From Candidatus Peribacteria bacterium RIFCSPHIGHO2_02_FULL_49_16 (GTDB lineage Bacteria > Patescibacteriota > Gracilibacteria > Peribacterales > Peribacteraceae): a stretch of 61,787 nt of DNA. How positions within the stretch are numbered: position 1 is the first letter of the stretch; every line of letters starts with the position of its first letter. Below are positions 7,998 to 17,407 of this stretch, piece by piece. A program made the translations under genes and the position numbers. Below the pieces are notes generated by a model. That model made no database searches. It saw only the letters and a list, made by a program, of their open reading frames with translations, and had not been told where the DNA came from. The stretch lies in the NCBI GenBank assembly GCA_001788955.1, contig MFXT01000022.1:1-61787 (forward strand). The letters run 5' to 3'.

Positions 7998-9740
7998 TTA
8001 TGGCCTCCAGATCACCGTGTACTGCGTCTTATCCAAAATCTCTCCTTTGCGATTGCGCGTGATGATCGTGTAGACATTATTTCCGCGGTTCATCGTGCCA
8101 AGTTCATGGCTCGCTATATAATTCCAGAAGTCTTTTTCCGGTTCATACAAGCGGAGTTTATACTCGTTGATCCACACACTGTACGTCTCCGGCGATGTGA
8201 AGCCTTCTATGAGTAATTGGCTTCCTGTTGCATAATGGATATCGCCGGCCGTTGGTGCATGCACACGAAGACTTCCCGGGTCCAAGGGGCGATTATCCGG
8301 AAGATTGCGTAATTCTGGTTCTTTGTCTCCTTCGCTCTGATTGTCTGTCCTTTGTGCTTCGATGACCCCTTCTTCCCCTTCTCCCATGACGATGGTGATG
8401 CGTACTGGTGCACTCTGATTTCCGGCATCATCAATTGCAACAATGCTGTAAACATTCGTCCCACTTTGCAGGTTGCCAAGCAGAGCACTTGCAAGATAAC
8501 TCCATACGGTGTCGCCCGGTTGAAAGAGTTGAAGACGATAATCATTGACACGAATACCCATTGTCCCTTTCGCGGCCTTCCCCCGGATTTCCAGCTCGCG
8601 GCTGTTTGTACGATAGATGGTTCCGGAACCAGATGGCGTGACAATTGTGGGCGACGGTGGCGGCTGGAGATCCCGCTGCACAGACCGGGACAGTTCTGTC
8701 ATGATGAGACCGCGCTCATCGAGTGCGGTGACAATAAGTTTGAATTCCTCCTCATTCGGCAGAGACACTTCCTGCAAAAACGATCGATCTTTTTCGTCAA
8801 TGATTGCTTTGTAGCCGTTGACGCGAATTACCGAAACAGCGGGACCGGCTGTGCCGCGCACTTCTATAGTGTTGCCATGTACCTGCTGACCTTCAATCGG
8901 GTATGCAAGAGTAATAAGATCATCGGAGAGTGAAGGAAGAGAGAGATCTTTTTGTTGTCGGATCTTCTCGAATTCCTCTACAGACAGCCGACTCTCCCAA
9001 ACAGCGGCGAGGAGAGGCGAATCCTGTTTCAGAGGTGTGCGTACATCGTACCAATCTGCAGGAATGATATCTTCTGTCATGGCAAATTGCTGTCCTTCTC
9101 CAATGAAAATGGGCCCCGATGCTCCCTTGTGTAACAAAGTTGTAATACCGATGCCTGCTGCTTGAAGGACAGCGAAACTGTCGTGGGTGATAACCGCTTC
9201 TGTCCGCGGCGGGAGATCGAGAGTGAATGAAGCTGTCTGTATGGTGCGCGTAACGCTGCCGGAAAATGCCGCTGCATATCCTTCGCGTGTACTTTCCGGC
9301 GGGACGCGAATCCAGAGTGTGCCCGAAGCGAGGGTGAATGCATATTCGGAATTCTCGCTTCCGTACTCGCTTTCCTCGATCTGCAAGTTTGTATTTTCCT
9401 GCACATGAATCCGTGTTCCATCAAAAAGCAGCAACATAGCGCGTCCGACAGCGTTGGTGATAACGCGGTCTCCTGAAAAAAGTTTAATTTCTCCCTGTAT
9501 CTGCTGCGCATCTCCGTCCTGCAGGGCTATGCGAACGATACCCCGATCTTCCGCATGGAGCGTAATTGCCGCTCCTCGCAGTGCATTATTCGTAAAGAGG
9601 TGTGTCATACGCCATCCGCCAAACAGAATGAGTCCACTGCCGAGAATAAGAAGGATTCGGGATGCGCTAAGCGTGTATCTCGGATTGTGTGATTCAAATC
9701 CGTACGGCCGATGTTCTCTGCGGCGTCGTCGGGAAAACAT
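7998..9740 (-). CDS. membrane-anchored FecR-domain protein with three Ig-like repeats
   Basis: 580 residues. A basic N-terminus (SRRRRREHR) precedes one membrane segment (about 28-48). A FecR-like domain follows at about 65-170 (LFSGDRVITNAVGRAMLLLFDGTRIHV, then SGTLWIRV). The C-terminal half holds three related Ig-like repeats near 270-345, 355-445 and 490-578; the last two share the pattern 'VNDYRLQLFxPGxxxW-YxAS-LGxxxxGxNVYxI'. These are folds of extracellular adhesive or scaffold proteins. No FecA receptor or sigma factor is adjacent, so iron signalling is unlikely. It is followed on the plus side by a convergent terminator. Confidence 0.75.
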   Translation of the reverse strand: MFSRRRRREHRPYGFESHNPRYTLSASRILLILGSGLILFGGWRMTHLFTNNALRGAAITLHAEDRGIVRIALQDGDAQQIQGEIKLFSGDRVITNAVGRAMLLLFDGTRIHVQENTNLQIEESEYGSENSEYAFTLASGTLWIRVPPESTREGYAAAFSGSVTRTIQTASFTLDLPPRTEAVITHDSFAVLQAAGIGITTLLHKGASGPIFIGEGQQFAMTEDIIPADWYDVRTPLKQDSPLLAAVWESRLSVEEFEKIRQQKDLSLPSLSDDLITLAYPIEGQQVHGNTIEVRGTAGPAVSVIRVNGYKAIIDEKDRSFLQEVSLPNEEEFKLIVTALDERGLIMTELSRSVQRDLQPPPSPTIVTPSGSGTIYRTNSRELEIRGKAAKGTMGIRVNDYRLQLFQPGDTVWSYLASALLGNLQSGTNVYSIVAIDDAGNQSAPVRITIVMGEGEEGVIEAQRTDNQSEGDKEPELRNLPDNRPLDPGSLRVHAPTAGDIHYATGSQLLIEGFTSPETYSVWINEYKLRLYEPEKDFWNYIASHELGTMNRGNNVYTIITRNRKGEILDKTQYTVIWRP

Positions 9741-9795
9741 AAGAAGCCTTCATACTACGGAATGTATTGCATGATACGCAAGTATGTTCATTGCT

Positions 9796-10911
9796 TTACA
9801 TCGTTACTCGTTCGATTTCTTCCTGAAGAGTAATCCCGTCTTTCACCCATGTATCTCCCCATTGTTTCATGGTGATGTATCCTTCCTTCTTCGCCTTGTC
9901 GAGCACGGTTGATTCGCGTTCCTGTTGAAGAATAAGTTCGCGAATCGATGGCGTTATGATGAGAAGTTCCGGCATCGCGCGCCGTCCCGTATAGATATCC
10001 GGATTACTGGGATCGCATTTTTCTTTATTTTTTTTCGCTTCATCGGAGAGTGTACGCACAAGCCTCTGTGCAAGAATTGCCCGAAGAGATGGAGCGAATG
10101 TATACGGACTGACACCCATTGAAAGCAGTCTTGTCACCGCTTCGACTGCGGAATTCGTGTGCAAAGTTCCCAGAACCAAATGTCCGGTCAGCGAGGCATC
10201 GATGGCCGTTTGTGCGGTTTCGCGATCACGAATTTCTCCCACAAGAACAACGTCGGGGTCATGACGCAGAATCGAGCGCAATCCCGAGGCGAAGGTGAAG
10301 TCGTGGTCGACGTCGATTTCACTCTGTACAATTCCATTGATTTCGTACTCGATGGGATCCTCCAGTGTAATGATATTCCGCTGTTTTCCGATAATGGTGT
10401 GGAGTAATGCATAGAGTGTTGTTGTTTTTCCCGATCCGGTCGGACCAGTCACAAGAATGAGTCCGTTGGGAAGTTTGATAAGCTCTCCGAGCTTGTTATG
10501 AATTTCCTCTGGAAATCCAAGTTCCGGAAGTGGTTTGATGCCGCGGGATGGATCCAGAAGACGCAGTGTGAATGTTTCTCCAAAACGAGACGGGAGTGAG
10601 GCAACACGGATGTTGATGGTTCTCCGGCCCGTTTCGTCTGCAGTATCGAACGTGTATTGACCGTCTTGTGGTATGTTGGTGATATTCAGTTTGAGTTTGG
10701 AGAGGAATTTCACACGGCGGATGTAATCGGTATAGACCGCATGTGAAACGGATGACAACTCTTGCAGAATGCCATGCAGACGAATCTCCAATCGCACATG
10801 TTCTTTTTCCGGTGAAGTGTGGATATCAGACACGCCCATTTTTGCACAGTACTCCTGCAGCGCCTGCAGCAACTGATCTCCATTCTGCGAAGAAAAATCC
10901 GGATGTTGCAT
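9796..10911 (-). CDS. PilB/GspE-type secretion or pilus ATPase, short form
   Basis: 371 residues of the type II secretion/type IV pilus assembly ATPase family. Seen are Walker A (LVTGPTGSGKTTT), the Asp box (ITLEDPIEYE), Walker B (DPDVVLVGEIRD) and the His box (TGHLVLGTLHTN). It begins in the N2 domain and lacks the usual N1 domain, and the tetracysteine zinc motif is also missing (only one Cys in the corresponding stretch), so it could be PilT- or PilB-like. The ATG at 10911 is preferred over 10917 because TATAAT on this strand ends 6 nt before it. No pilin or PilC gene is adjacent. Confidence 0.87.
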   Translation of the reverse strand: MQHPDFSSQNGDQLLQALQEYCAKMGVSDIHTSPEKEHVRLEIRLHGILQELSSVSHAVYTDYIRRVKFLSKLKLNITNIPQDGQYTFDTADETGRRTINIRVASLPSRFGETFTLRLLDPSRGIKPLPELGFPEEIHNKLGELIKLPNGLILVTGPTGSGKTTTLYALLHTIIGKQRNIITLEDPIEYEINGIVQSEIDVDHDFTFASGLRSILRHDPDVVLVGEIRDRETAQTAIDASLTGHLVLGTLHTNSAVEAVTRLLSMGVSPYTFAPSLRAILAQRLVRTLSDEAKKNKEKCDPSNPDIYTGRRAMPELLIITPSIRELILQQERESTVLDKAKKEGYITMKQWGDTWVKDGITLQEEIERVTM

Positions 10912-10967
10912 CTTCATATTATAGCACTTTTAATGCAGTTTTGCTACGATCTTCTCGACCTTCACTT

Positions 10968-13502
10968 ATGCGATTTTCCAAAACGGAAACACAGAAGAAG
11001 CGCTTGCTTCTGCGGCGTATGGGAATACTTCATGGAGTTCTTCTGGTGGGTGCACTCTTTATCATCGCACGTCTTGTCGAATTACAGCTGATAAAAGTAG
11101 AATCATACCATAATGCTGCGCGTTCTCAACATTATGGTGGCGTTGTTCTCCCTGCGCGGCGCGGAGAGATTTTGGGAATGAGCAGCAAGACGGGAGAAAC
11201 GAGTGTTATGGCAACGAATACAACATTGGATATGGTGTATGTCGATCCGCTCATTGTCGATGATCCGTCTGAAATCGCCCGTTTGCTTGCAGATGTGCTC
11301 ATCACCGATGCGTTTTATGACTATTGCAAAAACGGTGATCGACGATGTCCGCGGGAATTGGTGAAGTTTTTTAAGGCGGCATTCGATCCTCTCTTTCGGG
11401 CGCGAGAGCTGCAATCCGGTGCACTGCTCGAACCGTTATCTTCTTCCGCTTTGGCAACGCGCACACTGCAGGAAGATATTGTGCCGACTATCACAGAAGT
11501 ACGTCGACAATTCATGCTTGATATTGAGAAACGTATTTCCACGGATCACGTGAACTTTGTTCCCATTAAATATAGTGCGACAAAAATGGAGATGAACGCC
11601 GTAGAGGAGTTGAACATTCCCGGCATCTCTGTGTCGTTTAATCAGTATCTCATTTTTGCGGATCCCGAGAGCGTTTCCCAGTCACGTCTTGCAAATATAT
11701 CCCGTGTGCTTGCAGATGTCCTCGATCTCGATCCATCACTTCTGGAATATACTCTGCGTTCCAGGCCGCTTCGTTATGTTCCGATAATGCGTCGTCTTCC
11801 ACCCGCGCTTTCACTGAAGATCAAAGAACTGAAGGTGCAGTCATATAAAGATACGCAGGCGCGCAAGGCCGCTGCGCCGACACGACAAGAAGCGGATCGC
11901 ATTCAGGAACCGCTGCGGAATATCGCGCTGCTCGGCGAACATTGGCGATACTATCCCGACGGCGTCATTGCCTCGCAGGTTGTGGGTTTTTTGAACACAA
12001 ATCAGGAGCCACAGTACGGCATTGAACGTACATTTCATATGCAGTTGTATGGTCAGGAGGGATACATTCGCACAGTGAATGATTTAAAAGGAGGGCGTGT
12101 TTTTACTTCAGAACAGAAGATTGTGGATCCTGAAGACGGCGATACCATCGTGCTCACGATTGATCCTGCTGTGCAACGGGAAGTGGAACACATTGTTGCC
12201 GAAGGCAGAGAGTTGTATAAAGCGAATAGTATTCAGGCGATTGTTATGGATCCTGCGACCGGGCGCATTATTGCACTTGTGAATACTCCTCTGTTTAATC
12301 GCAATAGTTATGGAGATGTCTTTGAAAAAGAGCCAGTTCTGCTTTCTTCGCAGGATGAGCGAAATATTGTTGTAGAAGTATTCCATTACGAAACGAATAC
12401 GCGTGTCGTGAAAGCGTATTTTCTGGATATATTTAGTCAGGATGGCCGTGAGATATTGACGGAGAAGACCCGACAAACACTCGACGCTTTGGAAGAATCT
12501 TTTGATTTGGCAGATTTAACGCGGTACTACGTCTATACAGGAGAAAATAATCGATTTGAAATATTTCCCACCGATATTTCGGGCGTGTGGTTGAAATATA
12601 AGAATTCCATTGGTGTTGGAGCATATCTTAATCGTGTCGTGCAAGAAATTTATGAGCCGGGTTCGGTGCTAAAGCCTATTACAATGGCGATTGCGATTGA
12701 TCAAGGAGAAGTCACCCCTTCCGATATCTATCATGACGACGGTCCGGTGGAAGTGGATGAATATACCATTAAAAATGCCCTGCGTACGTATTATGGCGAT
12801 GTCACAATGACTCGATGCCTTGAATTATCGATTAATACATGCATGACAAGTGTTTCGGAAAAACTCGGACCAAAACTTTTTCATCATATGCTTGATCGAT
12901 TCGGTTTCGGAAAGATTACCGGCATTGCTTTGGAGGATGAGCTTCCCGGCGAAATTCTCCCATGGCGAAAATGGAGCCGTGCGCTTCTTGCAACGGCGTC
13001 TTTCGGTCAAGGTATTTCTGTTACGCCACTGCAGATGACGACGGCATTTTCTGTACTTGCCAATGAAGGAAAACTGATGCAGCCGTATATTATTGATCAT
13101 ATACGTCATGCGAATGGAGAAAGAGAGATGACAGAGCCACAGATACTCGATCAGGTCATTACTCCGGAAGCGTCCGATACGATCACGGCGATGCTCGTAA
13201 GTGCCGTGGAGAATGGATTTGCAAAATCCGGCAAGGTTCCCGGCTACCACATTGCAGGTAAGACGGGAACGAGTCAGATTGCGGGCCCGGGAGGCAAGTA
13301 TGAATCTGGAACGGGTTCCACGGTTGCTTCTTTTATAGGATATGCCCCTGTGAATCGGCCGCGCTTCGTTGTACTCGTCAAAGTTGATCGGCCGAAATTT
13401 GCAGAAGAAGTCCACGGCGCTGCCGCAGCCGCTCCCATTTTTAGGGATATTGCCGGATTTCTTTTGAAATATTATGGTGTGCAGCCGGATGATGCAGGAT
13501 GA
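10968..13502 (+). CDS. class B penicillin-binding protein (PBP2/FtsI family transpeptidase)
   Basis: 844 residues. One N-terminal membrane anchor (about 18-38) is followed by the dimerisation/pedestal domain beginning ARRGEILG and a transpeptidase domain. Active-site motifs are S566-VLK569, S621-IN623 and K765-TG. Class B PBPs crosslink peptidoglycan peptides during elongation or division. The protein is longer than usual (about 600-700) because of extra sequence between about 110 and 300. The ATG at 10968 is chosen because it directly precedes the cytoplasmic basic tail; TACGAT ends 17 nt upstream. No SEDS partner (FtsW/RodA) is in the window. Confidence 0.93.
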   Translation: MRFSKTETQKKRLLLRRMGILHGVLLVGALFIIARLVELQLIKVESYHNAARSQHYGGVVLPARRGEILGMSSKTGETSVMATNTTLDMVYVDPLIVDDPSEIARLLADVLITDAFYDYCKNGDRRCPRELVKFFKAAFDPLFRARELQSGALLEPLSSSALATRTLQEDIVPTITEVRRQFMLDIEKRISTDHVNFVPIKYSATKMEMNAVEELNIPGISVSFNQYLIFADPESVSQSRLANISRVLADVLDLDPSLLEYTLRSRPLRYVPIMRRLPPALSLKIKELKVQSYKDTQARKAAAPTRQEADRIQEPLRNIALLGEHWRYYPDGVIASQVVGFLNTNQEPQYGIERTFHMQLYGQEGYIRTVNDLKGGRVFTSEQKIVDPEDGDTIVLTIDPAVQREVEHIVAEGRELYKANSIQAIVMDPATGRIIALVNTPLFNRNSYGDVFEKEPVLLSSQDERNIVVEVFHYETNTRVVKAYFLDIFSQDGREILTEKTRQTLDALEESFDLADLTRYYVYTGENNRFEIFPTDISGVWLKYKNSIGVGAYLNRVVQEIYEPGSVLKPITMAIAIDQGEVTPSDIYHDDGPVEVDEYTIKNALRTYYGDVTMTRCLELSINTCMTSVSEKLGPKLFHHMLDRFGFGKITGIALEDELPGEILPWRKWSRALLATASFGQGISVTPLQMTTAFSVLANEGKLMQPYIIDHIRHANGEREMTEPQILDQVITPEASDTITAMLVSAVENGFAKSGKVPGYHIAGKTGTSQIAGPGGKYESGTGSTVASFIGYAPVNRPRFVVLVKVDRPKFAEEVHGAAAAAPIFRDIAGFLLKYYGVQPDDAG

Positions 13503-13515
13503 TCGCCGCCTTTCT

Positions 13516-15291
13516 TTATTTTACTGTAACGGACTTCGCCAAATTCCTTGGCAGATCGGGATTCTTCCCTCGTTCCACTGCCAGGTAATATGCGAGAATC
13601 TGAATGGGAATGATGTTACAAATCGCTTGAGCGGGGCCGACATCAGGAACTTTTAACCATTCGTCGAAGACGGCATGCCTGGCGGGTCCGACGCCGATGA
13701 TCTTCGCGCCGCGGGCTTTGAGCTCTATGGCATTATTGATGATGTCGACAGTGACTTCGTCGTTTCCGACAAGAACGAGACATGGTGTATTTTCCTCTAT
13801 AAGCGCGATGGGTCCGTGCTTCAATTCTGCTGCGGCGAATCCTTCGGCGTGAATGTAGCTTACTTCCTGAATCTTAATCGCACTTTCAAGAGCCATGGGG
13901 AAATTCCAGCTCTTGCCGATAATGTAACAGTCCTCTTCTTCTTTCAATGTCTGTGCGAGGGCTTTGATGCGTTCGAGGTATCGCGGGTTCAACATATCAT
14001 TAATCATGGATCCTGTTTCAAGGAGCAGCGTCTTTCCTTCGTGAAGTTTCCCGGCGAGTGTGTAGGCGATCAACATCAGAACAGCCATTTGTCCCGTGAG
14101 CGCTTTGGTCGATGCGACCGCGCGTTCGGGTCCGGCGTTGATCGAAAGCGTGAAATCCGCTTCGCGATCGATGGTGGATCCTTCGTTATTCACAATGGCA
14201 AGAACTTTAGCTCCTTTCAATTTTGCAATATGCATGGCCTCGAGGACATCAGCTGTCTCTCCACTCTGACTGACAACAATTAAGAGGCTCTCTGGCTTCA
14301 GGAAGTGATGAAAGAGTTTGAATTCTCCGGCAGAGGCAACATTCACATGATGCTGGACAATAACAGAAAAGAAGTATTCTGCAGCCATGCAGGCTTTATG
14401 AGCAGTACCACAGGCGGCAAGAAATGTTCCCTGTGCATTTTTGATGGCATCGGCGATCGTACGAATTTGTTCCTCATTCTGATTGACAGCTCTCGCGATG
14501 GTTTCCTTTTGCTCCATGATTTCTTTAAGCATGAAGTGATCGAAATCTCCTTTCTGTGTCTCTTCCACTGTTCGAGTAATTTTGATGTGTCTTTTCGGAT
14601 GCTCTTTTCCACTTTCGAGGTCGGCAAAGAGGATGGATGATCCATCGGTGACGAGCATTTCTCCATCGTCAAGATAGTGTACTGTGCGTGTGTAATTCAG
14701 GAATGCGGGAATATCGGATGCGATGAAGTATCCCTGATCTTTCGCCACGCCAACGATGAGTGGTGAACCTTTTCGTGCAGCGACGAGTGAACCGGATTTG
14801 GTATTCATGGCAAGGATGGCGTACCGGCCTTCGAGTTTTTTGCAGGCTCTTTGAAAAGCTGAAGCAAAATCGGATGAGATCTTCTGTTCTTCTTCAATGA
14901 GATGCGGGATCACTTCCGTATCCGTATCCGATAAGAATATATGCCCCTTTTCCTGCAGATTCTTGCGCAGAAGTTCATTATTTTCAATGATTCCGTTATG
15001 TACGACAGCGATATGCATGTCGCTGCTTGTGTGAGGATGAGCATTCAACTGCGTTACGCCGCCGTGCGTTGCCCAACGTGTATGCGCAATGGCAGCAGAA
15101 CATTCCTGATGGAAGCGGGCAGTATCCACGTCGCTAATTTTCCCCGTATTCTTTTCGACGATAATAAGATTCCCTTGTCTTTGAGCGATCCCCCACGAGT
15201 CATATCCCCGGTATTCCAGGTTTTTAATTCCGTCGATGACAATGGTACCCGCATCTGTTCGTTTCCCTATATATCCAAAAATCCCACACAT
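13516..15291 (-). CDS. glmS: glutamine--fructose-6-phosphate aminotransferase (isomerizing)
   Basis: 591 residues with both GlmS parts. The N-terminal Ntn glutaminase begins MCGIFGYIG with catalytic Cys2. Two SIS domains follow (ACGTAHKACMAAEYF, SQSGETADVLEAM, then GKSWNFPMALESAIKIQEVSYIHAEGFAAAELKHGPIALI). It ends in the canonical LAKSVTVK. It makes glucosamine-6-phosphate for UDP-GlcNAc and peptidoglycan. TACAAT ends 9 nt before the ATG on this strand, so there is no room for a glmS ribozyme leader. It converges with the PBP gene (13 bp apart) and diverges from rpsT. Confidence 0.97.
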   Translation of the reverse strand: MCGIFGYIGKRTDAGTIVIDGIKNLEYRGYDSWGIAQRQGNLIIVEKNTGKISDVDTARFHQECSAAIAHTRWATHGGVTQLNAHPHTSSDMHIAVVHNGIIENNELLRKNLQEKGHIFLSDTDTEVIPHLIEEEQKISSDFASAFQRACKKLEGRYAILAMNTKSGSLVAARKGSPLIVGVAKDQGYFIASDIPAFLNYTRTVHYLDDGEMLVTDGSSILFADLESGKEHPKRHIKITRTVEETQKGDFDHFMLKEIMEQKETIARAVNQNEEQIRTIADAIKNAQGTFLAACGTAHKACMAAEYFFSVIVQHHVNVASAGEFKLFHHFLKPESLLIVVSQSGETADVLEAMHIAKLKGAKVLAIVNNEGSTIDREADFTLSINAGPERAVASTKALTGQMAVLMLIAYTLAGKLHEGKTLLLETGSMINDMLNPRYLERIKALAQTLKEEEDCYIIGKSWNFPMALESAIKIQEVSYIHAEGFAAAELKHGPIALIEENTPCLVLVGNDEVTVDIINNAIELKARGAKIIGVGPARHAVFDEWLKVPDVGPAQAICNIIPIQILAYYLAVERGKNPDLPRNLAKSVTVK

Positions 15292-15340
15292 ATAGCGAAT
15301 ATTGTACTCTTGGGGCAGTATGGGTCAATATGGCTTTTTC

Positions 15341-15370
15341 TTGACCAGATGTCTGATTTTCTCTTATCAT
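15341..15370 (+). promoter_or_regulatory. promoter of rpsT
   Basis: TTGACC (15341-15346) and TATCAT (15365-15370) are separated by 18 bp. The -10 ends 7 nt before the rpsT ATG at 15378, again predicting a leaderless or nearly leaderless mRNA. Confidence 0.6.
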
Positions 15371-15377
15371 TTCCACA

Positions 15378-15632
15378 ATGTCCCAAATGAAATCTGCCAA
15401 GAAGGCCATGAAACAAAGCGAAAATCGCCGTATCCGGCGTCGCGCTTCTTCACGATATATGAAGACGATCGTGCGCAAACTGTCCAATGCCGTGGCCGAA
15501 GGAAACAAAGAACAGGCTCGCGCTCTCCTTCCGCTCGTTTTTTCAGCACTTGATATGTCCACGAAGAAAAACATCCTGCACTGGCGCACGGCTGCGCGAA
15601 GGAAATCCGCACTCTCAAAATTGTGTCAATAG
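15378..15632 (+). CDS. rpsT: 30S ribosomal protein S20
   Basis: An 84-residue, strongly basic helical protein with the S20 pattern MKSAKKAMKQSENRRIRRRASSR and the C-terminal KKNILHWRTAARRKSALSK. S20 binds 16S rRNA early in small-subunit assembly. The ATG follows a TATCAT -10 by 7 nt. The stop overlaps the GTG start of ruvX by 10 bp. Confidence 0.95.
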   Translation: MSQMKSAKKAMKQSENRRIRRRASSRYMKTIVRKLSNAVAEGNKEQARALLPLVFSALDMSTKKNILHWRTAARRKSALSKLCQ

Positions 15633-16021
15633 AGAACAGCACACATCAGCGAATTCTTGCTCTGGATATCGGGACGCGAAAAACCGGTCTCGCTTTTTTT
15701 GATCCCCGCACGCAGTGCACCGTGCCTCTGCCCACACTGTCGCATTCTTCTTCTGAAGAGTGTGTGCAGGCGGTGTGTTCTGTCATTCGGGATCGGGATG
15801 CCGAGCTTCTTGTTATCGGGATGCCTTATCTGCCGGATGGATCCGAAGGACGGCAGGTGCGTCATACGCGGGATGTTGTCAGAAATCTTCAGAAATACAG
15901 TGCTCTTCCTCTCGAATGGTGGGATGAACGATACACGTCATGGAAAGAGCATGTGGGAGATTCTCATGCGGCTGCAGCATGCACTATTTTGTCCTGCTGG
16001 CTCGAACAGCAGACTCAATAA
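15623..16021 (+). CDS. ruvX: Holliday junction resolvase-like RuvX/YqgF
   Basis: 132 residues of the YqgF/RuvX RNase-H-like family. Visible are ILALDIGTRKTGLAF with the first catalytic Asp, AELLVIGMPYLPDGSEG, and the DERYTSW block. Homologues process the 5' end of pre-16S rRNA and have been proposed as junction resolvases. The start is a GTG inside the last codons of rpsT (10-bp overlap), indicating translational coupling. The 258-bp spacer after it holds the next gene's promoter. Confidence 0.92.
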   Translation: MSIENSTHQRILALDIGTRKTGLAFFDPRTQCTVPLPTLSHSSSEECVQAVCSVIRDRDAELLVIGMPYLPDGSEGRQVRHTRDVVRNLQKYSALPLEWWDERYTSWKEHVGDSHAAAACTILSCWLEQQTQ

Positions 16022-16093
16022 GTCCTTTGTTCCATAACATGCGTGTTTTTTCATGAATTTCCCCTAGTACATATTTTCTGTTCAGAATATAAC

Positions 16094-16123
16094 TTGACAA
16101 TTTTACAAAAAAATCCGTATTAT
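16094..16123 (+). promoter_or_regulatory. strong sigma-70 type promoter with a long 5' leader
   Basis: TTGACA (16094-16099) and TATTAT (16118-16123), spaced 18 bp, form the best consensus promoter seen in the window. Predicted transcription starts near 16130, leaving a leader of about 150 nt before the ATG at 16280. The leader contains a small hairpin (GAAGG, ttaat, CCTTC at 16253-16267) and the motif pair CACGTG/ACGTACGTG near 16202-16218. No known riboswitch was recognised in it. Confidence 0.75.
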
Positions 16124-16279
16124 TAAATGCGATCTTTTCTCTTCCTGAAGAGTATCGGTAATGCGGTATTTCTTAGGACACAATATCCTTTGAAATTCGT
16201 CCACGTGAAACGTACGTGTACTTTTTACTCCCTGTCAATGTTCTGGTAGAACGAAGGTTAATCCTTCCCCTTTCGCTCA

Positions 16280-17407
16280 ATGGCTGATTATCGATCTTCC
16301 CTATCTTCATCTACCTCGTCCGGCTCTGTCACTTCTCTGAAACAAAAGAAAGTAGGTGTGGCTGTCTCCCTCGAAAATCTTTTGCAAGATCTCTTTCTGG
16401 TTCTGACAGAAAAAGAATCCGGCGTTATTAAGAAACGTTTTGCACTTCTTGGACAGTCCAAGCAGACGCTCGAAAAGATCGGAAGACAATATAAAGTAAC
16501 ACGGGAACGGATTCGTCAGATTGAGAGTATTGCCCTTTCCAAACTTCGCCGGACGGTACGGACAACACGTCTTAATGATGTCAATGACATGGCAAAAGAA
16601 TGTATACAGACGTACGGGGGTGTTCTTCTGGAGGAAACTCTCCTGTCGCAGATGATGATCATGACAAAAGGCAATACCGATATCGATGGCGCAATTCTGC
16701 GTTTGTCGTTTTCCATTGATGCGGATATGGATAACGGAAGCAAAAATGGTTCGTATGCGCCTTTTTGGCGTCTGTCTGCTCTGGCAATGGAAGATGTTTC
16801 TCTGATCACCGATACGGTGGTGAAAATTCTCAAGAAACGAAAATCCTGTATGGGAGAAGAGAATCTTGTGACAGCAGTGCAGGCAATGCAACTTTTTAAA
16901 GATCGTATTCCCAGTAAAGAACTTATTGCCAGTTGCTTAACAATTGATGAGCGTTTGCGGAATATTGATGAAGGATGGGGGCTCACGGAATGGCGCTTTG
17001 TGCGTCCGCGCAGTATTCGCGACAAGGTGGAAATCGTGCTGAAAAAATCCGGTCATCCTCTTCATTTCATGGAAATCGCCAACCGCATTCGTGACATGAG
17101 GTTTGATCATAAGAATGTCACCGTACAGGCTGTGCATAACGAACTCATTCGTTATGAACAATTTGTTCTTGTTGGTCGTGGTTTATATGCACTCAAGGAA
17201 TGGGGGTATGAGCCGGGAACGGTTGCAGATGTGATCGAAAATATTCTCAAGGAGAAAGGTCCTTTAAGTAAAAAGGAAATTATTGCCGAAGTGGCAAAGC
17301 AGCGTACGGTGAAGGTTGGAACAATTTCTCTTAATCTCCAAAAAATGCCATTTTTCGTCCGTGTAGGACGTGCTGTATATGCATTTGATGATACAAAGAA
17401 GAGGTAG
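16280..17407 (+). CDS. sigma-70 region 4-like protein with C-terminal HARE-HTH domains
   Basis: 375 residues. About 30-85 reads as a sigma region 4 helix-turn-helix (LTEKESGVIKKRFAL, then TLEKIGRQYKVTRERIRQIE and ALSKLRR), the part that contacts the -35 element and the beta flap. There is no region 2, so it cannot be a complete sigma factor. Two HARE/RpoE-delta-like winged helices follow near 250-305 (HFMEIANRIRD to VGRGLYALKEWG) and 312-370 (SKKEIIAEVAKQR to [11 protein letters not shown]). The combination suggests an RNA-polymerase-associated regulator. It has its own strong promoter and long leader. The lipoprotein gene overlaps its 3' end by 20 bp. Confidence 0.8.
   Translation: MADYRSSLSSSTSSGSVTSLKQKKVGVAVSLENLLQDLFLVLTEKESGVIKKRFALLGQSKQTLEKIGRQYKVTRERIRQIESIALSKLRRTVRTTRLNDVNDMAKECIQTYGGVLLEETLLSQMMIMTKGNTDIDGAILRLSFSIDADMDNGSKNGSYAPFWRLSALAMEDVSLITDTVVKILKKRKSCMGEENLVTAVQAMQLFKDRIPSKELIASCLTIDERLRNIDEGWGLTEWRFVRPRSIRDKVEIVLKKSGHPLHFMEIANRIRDMRFDHKNVTVQAVHNELIRYEQFVLVGRGLYALKEWGYEPGTVADVIENILKEKGPLSKKEIIAEVAKQRTVKVGTISLNLQKMPFFVRVGRAVYAFDDTKKR

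Noticed and set aside
15292-15377. glmS ribozyme leader
   Set aside because: The glmS start has a TACAAT -10 element 9 nt upstream and the spacer to the divergent rpsT is only 86 bp, too short for a ribozyme leader on the minus strand.
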